Made by a program: the position numbers and the translations under genes. The notes beneath the pieces are model-generated. The model was not told the origin of the DNA, made no database searches, and saw only the letters and a list, made by a program, of their open reading frames with translations. A DNA stretch of 62,892 nucleotides, taken from positions 1 through 62,892 of the forward strand of contig CAMOIC010000004.1 of assembly GCA_946615965.1 (NCBI GenBank), written 5' to 3'. Of this stretch, positions 7,508 through 15,102 are shown in pieces (the stretch's first letter is position 1; every line of letters begins with the position of its first letter). The DNA comes from UBA3700 sp002372775. Its GTDB lineage: Bacteria > Bacillota > Clostridia > Christensenellales > UBA3700.

Positions 7508-8626
7508 CTATTTTAAATTCTCTGGATTTAGGCACTTTAATTCGTCTAGAACAAATAGGCCGTCTTTTCTAATTAGAACATCGTCAAAGTAAATCTCGCC
7601 GCCACCATGTTCTTTAGTTTGGTCTAATACTAAATCCCAGTGGATTGAAGATACATTTCCATTCCATGCATCATCATAGCACTCACCTGGCGTAAAGTGA
7701 ATTGAACCAGAGATCTTTTCATCAAATAAAATATCGCCCATTGGCTTAGTTACATAAGGATTTACTCCAAGCGCAAATTCGCCCACATAACGAGCTCCTT
7801 CGTCTGTATCAAATATTTCGTTGATTGCCTTTGTATTGTTCGATGTAGCCTCGATAATCTTGCCATCTTTAAACAGTAAAGATATATCTGTAAATCTTAT
7901 ACCATTTTCTGTTGATGGCACATTATATGAGATTCTACCATTAACACTATCTTTAACAGGAGCTGTATAAACCTCTCCATCTGGAATGTTGCAATCCCCT
8001 GCACATTTAATTGCAGGAATTCCTTTGATTGAGAATGTTAAATCTGTATTTGGAGCTACAATTCTAACTTTATCTGTTCTTTCCATTAATTCAACAAGTG
8101 GAGTCATAGCTTTTTCCATCTTGCTGTAATCTAAATTGCAAACATTGAAATATAAATCCTCAAACGCTTCTGTACTCATAGCGCTCATTGCGCTCATACC
8201 AGGAGTTGGATATCTTAAAATAACCCACTTTGTATGTTTTACTCTTGTTTCTAAATGAACAGGCTTTACATATAATTCTGTATAAACTTTTTGCTTATCT
8301 TGAGGAACATCACTCTTTTCATAAGCGTTATCTCCGCCACGAATACCAATATAAGCATCCATCTTCTTCATTTTATAATCGTCAAAGTCTGCCATCTTCT
8401 TAGCTAAATCTTCTGACATATTTTGAGCTATTTCTCTTTCAATTCTTGGATCTTTATATGTAACGAAAGGATAAGCGCCAACTTTTGTTGCTTCTTGAAT
8501 AATGCAATTAACTAATTGATAATCTACGCCAGACGCATCAATATAAACACTTTCGCCTTTCTTAAGTTTGCACGAATAATTAACAAGATTATGTGCCAAA
8601 GTTCTAATTCTTGGATCTACTAACAT
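7508..8626 (-). CDS. M29 family aminopeptidase
   Basis: Metal-dependent aminopeptidase of the thermophilic M29 family (AmpS/PepS type), 372 residues, close to the usual 370-410. Family hallmarks are visible in the C-terminal half: CNIPDGEVYTAPVKDSVNG with a metal-binding Glu, a central GEFALGVNP, GSIHFTPGECYDD and SSIHWDLVLD supplying His and Asp ligands. It is cytosolic, without a signal peptide, and would release N-terminal amino acids from peptides. The ATG follows AAGGAGAAGGT. It sits 9 nt after the PlsC-like gene and ends at a strong terminator, so the two genes form one transcript, though no functional link between them is evident. Confidence 0.93.
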   Translation of the reverse strand: MLVDPRIRTLAHNLVNYSCKLKKGESVYIDASGVDYQLVNCIIQEATKVGAYPFVTYKDPRIEREIAQNMSEDLAKKMADFDDYKMKKMDAYIGIRGGDNAYEKSDVPQDKQKVYTELYVKPVHLETRVKHTKWVILRYPTPGMSAMSAMSTEAFEDLYFNVCNLDYSKMEKAMTPLVELMERTDKVRIVAPNTDLTFSIKGIPAIKCAGDCNIPDGEVYTAPVKDSVNGRISYNVPSTENGIRFTDISLLFKDGKIIEATSNNTKAINEIFDTDEGARYVGEFALGVNPYVTKPMGDILFDEKISGSIHFTPGECYDDAWNGNVSSIHWDLVLDQTKEHGGGEIYFDDVLIRKDGLFVLDELKCLNPENLK

Positions 8627-8635
8627 ACCTTCTCC

Positions 8636-9502
8636 TTAAAGACTTGCTGCAAATTTAGTTTCTTCATCTAAACTATCCATATATTCAGGCAATATATCAT
8701 AAATACAAGGTTTTTGCTCTTTTGGTACATTATAATACCTTCTATACTCTTCAATAAACTCTCTTTGTGTAGTTTGTTGCAAATATGTAACATTTTCCTT
8801 TGCAGGTAAATCCTCTTTTGGATATACCGGATCAAGGATAATTATCGAAGCAGTATCCTTAAATCCAAGTTTACTTCTAATGCCTGTTGTAGGTGTCCAT
8901 CTAATATAGATAGGAACAATAGGAGCTTTTTCTTTTACCGCAAATGCAAATGCACCTTTCTTGAAAGGACGAGGCTTTTCATAATGCATCCACATTGCCT
9001 GCTCTGCATAAAATTGAATTACACGACCTTTGCTAATCAATTCATGGAACGCTTTATTCATATTTCTTGCAGCAGATGGAGTACTTGCAAGTGGTAAAAT
9101 TCCGCCAGCACGTAATACATGGCCTGCATATCCTGATTTATTATTGAAATCAGCAACTGTCAAATATACTTTTTTATGATGAACAGCATGTCTTAACATC
9201 AAGCTGTCTAAATACGAACAGTGATTCATAACTGTAAAATAGCCTTGTTTTTCTAAACCTTTTAGTTTCTCCTTGCCGTACACCTTTGCTCCGAACAAAA
9301 TCTTATCAGCCAAAGGACCTAAGAACCATAATAATGTTCTATAAAAAAAACTTGAAACCTTAAATCTCTTACTTTTAGGAATATATTCATATTTCTCATC
9401 CACAGGGATAGTGTGATTATAGTTATATGGAGTTGTAAATGAATCAAATTTTCCTTGAGCTTCTAGTTTTTTATGGATTTCATCCCATCTTGCACTTGCC
9501 AT
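8636..9502 (-). CDS. PlsC-like lysophospholipid acyltransferase
   Basis: Predicted 1-acyl-glycerol-3-phosphate-type acyltransferase of 288 residues acting at the inner face of the membrane in phospholipid synthesis. The catalytic HX4D motif is NHCSYLDS (about residues 113-120). Downstream are the usual blocks: a GGI-LP segment (RAGGILPLAST), the Phe/Glu block (FYAEQAMW) and the VPIYIRW region. Only one modest hydrophobic stretch near residue 50-66 could contact the membrane. An N-terminal extension of about 80 residues precedes the core. The acyl acceptor could be a lysophosphatidate or another lipid alcohol; sequence alone does not decide. First gene of a two-gene operon with the M29 aminopeptidase. 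Confidence 0.87.
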   Translation of the reverse strand: MASARWDEIHKKLEAQGKFDSFTTPYNYNHTIPVDEKYEYIPKSKRFKVSSFFYRTLLWFLGPLADKILFGAKVYGKEKLKGLEKQGYFTVMNHCSYLDSLMLRHAVHHKKVYLTVADFNNKSGYAGHVLRAGGILPLASTPSAARNMNKAFHELISKGRVIQFYAEQAMWMHYEKPRPFKKGAFAFAVKEKAPIVPIYIRWTPTTGIRSKLGFKDTASIIILDPVYPKEDLPAKENVTYLQQTTQREFIEEYRRYYNVPKEQKPCIYDILPEYMDSLDEETKFAASL

Positions 9503-9572
9503 AATATCGCATTCTCCTTTAATCGATTATCTATAACCTCATAAATCTTATTTGATTCATAAGGTATATCTT

Positions 9573-9591
9573 GGGAATATCCCGCATTCCC
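9573..9591 (-). promoter_or_regulatory. Hairpin near the 5' end of the plsC leader
   Basis: GGGAAT and ATTCCC separated by 7 nt. It falls about 6-24 nt into the predicted leader of about 95 nt. It could stabilise the transcript or act in regulation; no known riboswitch fold was recognised. Confidence 0.4.
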
Positions 9592-9603
9592 CCTACTGGC
9601 TGT

Positions 9604-9612
9604 ATTATAACA
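9604..9612 (-). promoter_or_regulatory. Extended -10 promoter of plsC operon
   Basis: Minus-strand TGTTATAAT is an extended -10 box; the -35 region (TTACAA, 17 bp upstream) is weak. The promoter points away from that of the aldolase gene. Confidence 0.55.
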
Positions 9613-9702
9613 CACTATTATTTTTTTTGTAATTTTATGAGGTCGAACGTTATTAGAGTGTAAAATATGACAACTCTACTTGGGATACATATGATTTTTA
9701 TA

Positions 9703-9739
9703 TTGTATTTATTAAATAAAGTATGATAATATACTTTAT
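9703..9739 (+). promoter_or_regulatory. Promoter and operator-like repeat of fba
   Basis: TTGTAT (9703-9708), 16-bp spacer, GATAAT (9725-9730). The -10 box is the exact 6-nt centre of a perfect 9-bp inverted repeat, ATAAAGTAT (9716-9724) and ATACTTTAT (9731-9739). A protein bound there would block the promoter. Confidence 0.5.
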
Positions 9740-9768
9740 GATAAATTTAAATTTAGGAGGTAATGGTT

Positions 9769-10776
9769 ATGCCATTAATGAACACAAAAGCAATGTTTGA
9801 TCAAGCATATAAGCATGGTTATGCTATTGGTGCTTTCAACGTTAATAACATGGAAATTATTCAAGGTATCGTAGAAGCTGCTACAGAAGAAAAGGCTCCT
9901 CTAATCCTTCAAGTTTCAAAGGGTGCTAGAAACTATGCAAACCCAGTATATCTACAAAAGATGGTAGAAGCTGCTGAAAAGGTTTCTGGTCTTCCAATCG
10001 CTTTACACTTAGACCACGGTGACTCTTTCGAATTATGTAAGAGCTGTATCGATGGTGGATTCACATCAGTTATGATCGACGGTTCTGCTCTTTCTTATGA
10101 AGACAACGTTGCATTAACAAAGAAGGTTGTTGAATACGCTCACGACACAACAAATCACCCATACATCACAGTTGAAGGTGAACTTGGAACATTAGCTGGT
10201 ATCGAAGATGAAGTTTCACATGCTGTAGGTTCATACACAAGACCAGAAGAAGTTATCGACTTCGTTACAAAGACTGGTGTAGATTCATTAGCTATTGCTA
10301 TCGGTACATCACATGGTGCTTACAAGTTTAAGCCAGAACAATGCACAAGAGATGAAAATGGTGTTCTTGTACCACCTCCACTAAGATTCGATATCCTAGA
10401 AGCTGTTTCTGAAAAGTTACCTGGATTCCCTATCGTTCTTCATGGTTCTTCTTCAGTTCCACAAGAATTCGTTCAAATTATCAATGCTAATGGTGGTAAG
10501 ATGCCAGATGCTGTTGGTATTCCAGAAGCTCAATTAAGAAAGGCTGCTACAATGTCTGTATGTAAGATTAACATCGACTCAGACTTAAGATTAGGTTGCA
10601 CAGCTGGTATCAGAAAGCACTTCGCTGAACATCCAGAACACTTCGATCCAAGACAATATCTTGGCGATGCTAGAGCTAACATCAAGAAAGTTGTTAAGCA
10701 TAAGTTAACAGAAGTTTTAGGATGCGCTGGAAAGGCTGATGAAATCATCGCTAAATACAACGAAATGAACAAATAA
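9769..10776 (+). CDS. fba: Class II fructose-bisphosphate aldolase
   Basis: Zinc-dependent aldolase that splits fructose 1,6-bisphosphate into two triose phosphates, 335 residues. HLDHGDS contains the catalytic Asp82 and zinc ligand His83; further metal and phosphate-site motifs are EGELGTLAGIED, GTSHGAYKF and VLHGSSSVP. The start at 9769 is chosen because AGGAGG ends 8 nt before it; an in-frame ATG at 9763 is only 2 nt from that site. The gene stands alone between its own promoter and a strong terminator and faces the same metabolic step as the nearby gap gene, although the two are not co-transcribed. Confidence 0.95.
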   Translation: MPLMNTKAMFDQAYKHGYAIGAFNVNNMEIIQGIVEAATEEKAPLILQVSKGARNYANPVYLQKMVEAAEKVSGLPIALHLDHGDSFELCKSCIDGGFTSVMIDGSALSYEDNVALTKKVVEYAHDTTNHPYITVEGELGTLAGIEDEVSHAVGSYTRPEEVIDFVTKTGVDSLAIAIGTSHGAYKFKPEQCTRDENGVLVPPPLRFDILEAVSEKLPGFPIVLHGSSSVPQEFVQIINANGGKMPDAVGIPEAQLRKAATMSVCKINIDSDLRLGCTAGIRKHFAEHPEHFDPRQYLGDARANIKKVVKHKLTEVLGCAGKADEIIAKYNEMNK

Positions 10777-10796
10777 TTAACTTAAGTTCAGACTTC

Positions 10797-10829
10797 AAGA
10801 GGCTATCAAAATCGATAGCCTCTTTTTTA
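10797..10829 (+). terminator. Terminator of fba
   Basis: An 11-bp stem AAGAGGCTATC / GATAGCCTCTT with a 6-nt loop, followed by T6. Confidence 0.9.
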
Positions 10830-10870
10830 CAAAATTTTTAAATAATAATATATTATTTTATTCAATTTTA

Positions 10871-10899
10871 TTGACATGGTTTATATAATAAACTACAAT
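10871..10899 (+). promoter_or_regulatory. Promoter of the polyamine operon
   Basis: A consensus TTGACA (10871-10876), an optimal 17-bp spacer and TACAAT (10894-10899). The spacer carries a perfect inverted repeat GTTTAT-ATA-ATAAAC (10879-10893), a likely repressor site. Confidence 0.85.
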
Positions 10900-10925
10900 T
10901 TTCTTGTTTAATAATTTTAAACTCA

Positions 10926-10977
10926 TAGTTTAGTTAAAAAATACTGGCTATTTTTAAAGTTTAAAAATACTAAACTA
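10926..10977. promoter_or_regulatory. Long-range inverted repeat, candidate regulator site
   Basis: TAGTTTAG (10926-10933) and CTAAACTA (10970-10977) are perfect inverted arms in the leader of the polyamine operon. They share the GTTTA/TAAAC core with the repeat inside the promoter spacer and with extra half-sites at 10906 and 10918, suggesting several binding sites for the cupin regulator. Confidence 0.45.
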
Positions 10978-11002
10978 ATTAAAAACAAAAAGAAGTGAGA
11001 AA

Positions 11003-11536
11003 ATGGAATTAGGAGTAAAGATTAAATCATTAAGATTGCAATGTGGTTTTACCCAAGAAGAACTAGCAGATAGATGCGAGTTAACAAAGGGTTATATCTC
11101 TCAGCTAGAAAACGACTTAACATCGCCATCTATTGCCACTTTGGTAGATCTTTTAAATGCCCTAGGCACTGATCTTAAAGAGTTCTTTAGTGATGCTGAC
11201 AACGAAAAAGTCATTTTCAATCATGACGACTTTATTGTTAAAGAAGATGAAAGATATACTCAAACATGGCTTGTTCCAAACGCACAAAAAAACGAAATGG
11301 AACCTATCATAGTTGAGATTAAGCCTCATTCTTCAATGGATGAAGATAGACCACACGAAGGCGAAGAGTTTGGTTATGTATTAGAAGGTGAAGTTATTCT
11401 TCACTTAGGAAAGAAAAAAGCTCTAGTAAAGAAAGGCTGTTCTTTCTATTATGAAGCAGGCAGAATTCACAATCTTGAAAACGCTTCAGATGAAATTGCA
11501 AAAGTTATTTGGGTATCTAGCCCACCTACATTCTAA
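11003..11536 (+). CDS. XRE-cupin regulator of the polyamine operon
   Basis: A 177-residue transcription factor. Residues about 4-60 are an XRE helix-turn-helix (GFTQEELADRCELTKGYISQLEN). Residues about 105-177 are a cupin_2 domain (RPHEGEEFGYVLEGEVILHLG ... GRIHNLENASDE) that would bind a small ligand. This HTH-cupin design is the usual regulator in front of spermidine/putrescine transporter genes in clostridia and is related to PuuR. It is first in the operon, with the ATPase gene starting 10 nt after its stop, and inverted GTTTA repeats lie in its promoter. Polyamine sensing is therefore likely, but the ligand is inferred from context. Confidence 0.9.
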   Translation: MELGVKIKSLRLQCGFTQEELADRCELTKGYISQLENDLTSPSIATLVDLLNALGTDLKEFFSDADNEKVIFNHDDFIVKEDERYTQTWLVPNAQKNEMEPIIVEIKPHSSMDEDRPHEGEEFGYVLEGEVILHLGKKKALVKKGCSFYYEAGRIHNLENASDEIAKVIWVSSPPTF

Positions 11537-11546
11537 GGAGATATAT

Positions 11547-13397
11547 ATGGAAGATTATATCATTCAATTAAAAGATTTAACTAAAGTATACGGAAACAAG
11601 ACTGTTGTTAAGAACATTAACCTTGATATTAAAAAAGGTGAATTTGTTACAATTTTAGGACCTTCAGGCTGTGGCAAAACAACAACGCTAAGAATGATTG
11701 CTGGTTTTGAACAACCAACTTCTGGCCAAATATTCTTCGACGGTAAAGACATCGCGGGTCTTCCTCCATATAAAAGAGCTGTTAATACAGTTTTCCAAAA
11801 GTATGCTCTATTCCCACATCTAAACGTTTTTAATAACGTTGCTTTTGGTTTGAAATTAAAGAAGGTTGAGCAAACTTTAAAAGATAAAAACGGACAAGAC
11901 TACACAAAGCTTGTTAATTTAAAGAATTCACTTGTTGATCAAATCATTTACGACAAAGATCGTAAACCAACAGGCGAAACAAAGAAAGTTAAATATAAGA
12001 GCGCTTACGAATATAGAGAAGTTCAATCTAAGAAGTTCGTTAAAGTTAATCTTTATAAAGAATATTTAGAAAAGGCTAAAGCTCAAGGTTTAACAAACAT
12101 TAAACCTGAAAACACTTTAGTTGATCAAGTTATCTATAACAGCGACCACACTTCATCAGGAAAGACAAAGAAGGTTGAATACAAGGACGCTTACGCATAT
12201 AGAGCTGAAGTAACAAAGAAAGTAAAGAAGATTAAATTATATAAAGAGTTTATAGATAAGAAAGTTAAGAATGCATTAAAGATGGTTGGTCTTTCAGATT
12301 ATGAAGATAGAAACGTAAATTCACTATCTGGCGGACAACAACAAAGAGTTGCCATTGCTCGTGCTATTATCAACGAACCAAAGATTCTTCTTCTTGACGA
12401 ACCTTTAGGCGCACTAGATTTAAAGATGAGACAAGAAATGCAACTTGAATTAAAAGAAATGCATAAGAAATTAGGTATCACTTTTATTTATGTAACTCAC
12501 GACCAAGAAGAAGCATTAACAATGTCTGACACAATCATCGTTATGAGAGATGGAAAGATTATGCAAAAAGGCTCTCCAATGGAAATCTATAACGAACCAG
12601 TTAACTCTTACGTTGCTGACTTTATCGGAGAAGCAAACATCTTCGATGGCGTTATGTTAAAAGATAAGCTTGTTAAGTTCTGCGGAGTAGAAGTTGAATG
12701 CGTAGATACTGGATTTGGCAAGCACGAACCAATCGAAGTCGTAATTAGACCTGAAGACTGGATTGTCAAAAAACCAGGTCAAGGTTCATTTGATGGCGTT
12801 ATTAATTCTTCTATGTTTAGAGGAGTTCATTATGAAGCAAGTTGCACATGCAATGGTTATGAATTCATAATCCATAGCACAAAAGAATATAAAGTTGGAC
12901 AAGCAGTAAGTCTAAGTGTTGATCCATTCGATATCCAAATTATGAAAATCGAAGTTAGAACAAACATCGTTCCAGTTACATTTAAGAGCGAAAATACATT
13001 CGATTTATATGGTGATGTATACGAATTCGATCCTATTAAGTTCTTTGGTACTGATTACAATCCTGACGATTATGTAAATAAAGAAGGTACTGTATCATTC
13101 TCATTTGACGATGTAGATATGGAAGACGATGAATGGAATGCTCCATTATCTGCAAATGTTGAATCTATGATTTATAAAGGAAAGAATTACTTTGTAACAT
13201 TAAGAACAGATAACAACAAGCACATTTTTGCTAACACTGAATACTTATGGGATGATGGCGATAGAATCGGTATTAAGATTCAACCATACGCTTTTAATTT
13301 TGAAGGTTTTGTAACACCTGAAGAAGTCAAGAAACTATTAAAAGATAAATACGAAATAAAAGACGAATGCGTAATAAAAGAGGTTATAGATAAATAA
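11547..13397 (+). CDS. potA: Polyamine ABC transporter ATPase with large insertion
   Basis: ATPase of a spermidine/putrescine importer. Walker A GPSGCGKTT starts at residue 38, the Q-loop follows (VFQKYALFP), the signature LSGGQQQR is near residue 260, and Walker B is ILLLDEPLGALD. PotA proteins are usually 350-380 residues; this one has 616. About 125 residues are inserted between the Q-loop and the signature, mostly two copies of a roughly 60-residue unit (residues 127-188 and 189-241, each opening with N-S/T-LVDQ-I/V-IY). The C-terminus (about 365-616) is also extended and looks like two TOBE-like regions. The start at 11547 has AAGGAG 6 nt upstream and begins just after the regulator's stop; an in-frame extension inside the regulator gene is not credible. 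Confidence 0.92.
   Translation: MEDYIIQLKDLTKVYGNKTVVKNINLDIKKGEFVTILGPSGCGKTTTLRMIAGFEQPTSGQIFFDGKDIAGLPPYKRAVNTVFQKYALFPHLNVFNNVAFGLKLKKVEQTLKDKNGQDYTKLVNLKNSLVDQIIYDKDRKPTGETKKVKYKSAYEYREVQSKKFVKVNLYKEYLEKAKAQGLTNIKPENTLVDQVIYNSDHTSSGKTKKVEYKDAYAYRAEVTKKVKKIKLYKEFIDKKVKNALKMVGLSDYEDRNVNSLSGGQQQRVAIARAIINEPKILLLDEPLGALDLKMRQEMQLELKEMHKKLGITFIYVTHDQEEALTMSDTIIVMRDGKIMQKGSPMEIYNEPVNSYVADFIGEANIFDGVMLKDKLVKFCGVEVECVDTGFGKHEPIEVVIRPEDWIVKKPGQGSFDGVINSSMFRGVHYEASCTCNGYEFIIHSTKEYKVGQAVSLSVDPFDIQIMKIEVRTNIVPVTFKSENTFDLYGDVYEFDPIKFFGTDYNPDDYVNKEGTVSFSFDDVDMEDDEWNAPLSANVESMIYKGKNYFVTLRTDNNKHIFANTEYLWDDGDRIGIKIQPYAFNFEGFVTPEEVKKLLKDKYEIKDECVIKEVIDK
11925..12269 (+). repeat. Tandem duplication inside potA
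   Basis: Two in-frame units, 11925-12110 and 12111-12269, encode similar lysine- and tyrosine-rich segments of about 60 residues. Shared blocks include LVDQxIY, TKKVxYKxAYxYR and LYKE. About half of the aligned residues agree, so the duplication is old. Both lie in the ATPase helical subdomain that contacts the permeases. Confidence 0.85.
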
Positions 13398-13398
13398 T

Positions 13399-14235
13399 AT
13401 GGGAAACAGTTCTATTTCAAACTTAAGAAGTGCATTTAAGTTGAAGCAATTCTCAAGAAAATATCTATCAATACCTTACGGGGTATTTATGGTTATGTTC
13501 ATTATTTTACCTCTTGTAATTCTTTTCTTATATGCATTCACAGAGCGCAAGTTTGACGGAAGTTTAACACTTAACTTCACTATCGCAAACTTTAAAGAAG
13601 TTTTTAGTCCTACAAACTTAGATATGCTTGAGCGTTCATTCAAGATTGGTATTATCTCTACTCTTGCATGTTTAATTATTGGTTATCCAATTGCACTAAT
13701 TCTTAGCAGATCAACTCTAAAGCATAAGAACGTAATAGTTATGTTATTCATGCTTCCAATGTGGGTAAATTTCTTAATTAGAACTTTGGCAACAAAGGCA
13801 GTATTTGAAGCTATGGATATCAAGCTTGGCGAGTTCTCTGTTACATTTACAATGATATATAATTATCTACCCTATATGATTATGCCTATATATAACGTTA
13901 TAGAAAAAATAGATAATTGTTTATATGAAGGCGCACGCGATTTAGGAGCCAACGAGTTTACAGTATTAAGGAAAGTTACTGTTCCTCTATCTCTTCCTGG
14001 CATTTTAAGTGGAATAACAATGGTATTTATGCCATCTATCACTACATTTGCCATCGCAAATATTATGAGTAATAACACTTATATTCTTGTAGGTGACTAT
14101 ATCTATAGCGAATCATTCATAAGCTTTAATGTTGCAAGTGCTATTTCATTAATTATTCTTGTAGTTATTGGAATATCTATGGCAATCGTTAACAAGTATG
14201 ATAAAGACGGAAATGCACAAGGGGGTATGATGTAA
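13399..14235 (+). CDS. potB: Polyamine ABC transporter permease PotB
   Basis: Membrane permease of the spermidine/putrescine importer, 278 residues, with about six hydrophobic segments starting at residue 30 (VFMVMFIILPLVILFLYAF). The cytoplasmic EAA loop that docks the ATPase is EGARDLGANEF followed by VPLSLPGI. It begins 1 nt after the potA stop without a good ribosome binding site, so it probably depends on reinitiation, and its stop overlaps the potC start by 1 nt. It would form the channel as a heterodimer with PotC. Confidence 0.93.
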   Translation: MGNSSISNLRSAFKLKQFSRKYLSIPYGVFMVMFIILPLVILFLYAFTERKFDGSLTLNFTIANFKEVFSPTNLDMLERSFKIGIISTLACLIIGYPIALILSRSTLKHKNVIVMLFMLPMWVNFLIRTLATKAVFEAMDIKLGEFSVTFTMIYNYLPYMIMPIYNVIEKIDNCLYEGARDLGANEFTVLRKVTVPLSLPGILSGITMVFMPSITTFAIANIMSNNTYILVGDYIYSESFISFNVASAISLIILVVIGISMAIVNKYDKDGNAQGGMM

Positions 14236-15077
14236 TGGATAAGCAAAAAGCATTAAAAACAACAACAAAGACCCTATCTTGGACATATGTCTTAATAATC
14301 CTTGGATTGTTATACCTACCTATTATTTGGATGATTTTATGGTCATTTACTAATAGTGCTACATTTGGAACATGGGGCGAATTCACTTTTAAGAATTACC
14401 AAGATTTATTTAATGGAAAACAAACAAAAGTAATCTTCAGTGCACTTCAAAACACATTAATTATTGCCCTAGTTGCAAGTACACTTTCTACAATATTAGG
14501 CACTGCTGCTGCAATTGGTATTCACAGCATTAGAAACAAGAGAGTATTAAACGCATATAAAACAACAAACCAAATTCCTATGGTTAACTCAGAAATCGTA
14601 ACTGCTATGTCAATGATGTTATTATTCCAAGTATTTAGAGGAATTTTTAAAACTGGCAGCCAACTAGAATTATTCGAAGTAATTTTAGCTCACACATCAT
14701 TCTGTACACCATACGTAATACTAAATGTATCTCCAAGACTTGCTCAATCAGACAACAAGATTTATGAAGCTGCATTAGATTTAGGTTGTAATTATAGACA
14801 AGCAATATTTAAAGCATTAATTCCAGAGCTTCTTCCTGGTATTATTGTTGGTTTTGTTATGGCATTTACTCTAAGTATTGATGATTTCGTAATTACAGAA
14901 TTCACAATCAACAATCGTGACACAATCTCTACTTTGATTTATGCAAAACAATCAGGAAAGAGAGCTCTACCATCAGAGTTTAGAGCGCTATTCACGATTA
15001 TATTCTTTATAATTCTTGGCCTATTAATGTTTATGAATAAGCCACAAAAGAGTTTAGATAACAAAGGTAAAAAATAA
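14235..15077 (+). CDS. potC: Polyamine ABC transporter permease PotC
   Basis: Second permease of the importer, 280 residues, with six predicted membrane segments and the EAA loop EAALDLGCNYRQAIFKAL-IPELLPGI. The IDDFVIT segment after it is typical of PotC. TAATG overlap with potB implies tight coupling and equal expression of both permeases. It is followed 25 nt later by the substrate-binding lipoprotein gene, completing the regulator-A-B-C-D order. Confidence 0.93.
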   Translation: MDKQKALKTTTKTLSWTYVLIILGLLYLPIIWMILWSFTNSATFGTWGEFTFKNYQDLFNGKQTKVIFSALQNTLIIALVASTLSTILGTAAAIGIHSIRNKRVLNAYKTTNQIPMVNSEIVTAMSMMLLFQVFRGIFKTGSQLELFEVILAHTSFCTPYVILNVSPRLAQSDNKIYEAALDLGCNYRQAIFKALIPELLPGIIVGFVMAFTLSIDDFVITEFTINNRDTISTLIYAKQSGKRALPSEFRALFTIIFFIILGLLMFMNKPQKSLDNKGKK

Positions 15078-15102
15078 AATTTATATATAGGAGTTTATTA
15101 AA

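Noticed and set aside
11451..11546. N-terminal extension of PotA overlapping the cupin regulator gene
   Set aside because: An AAGGAG site and ATG at 11547 match the normal PotA start; the extension is just an open frame inside the upstream gene.
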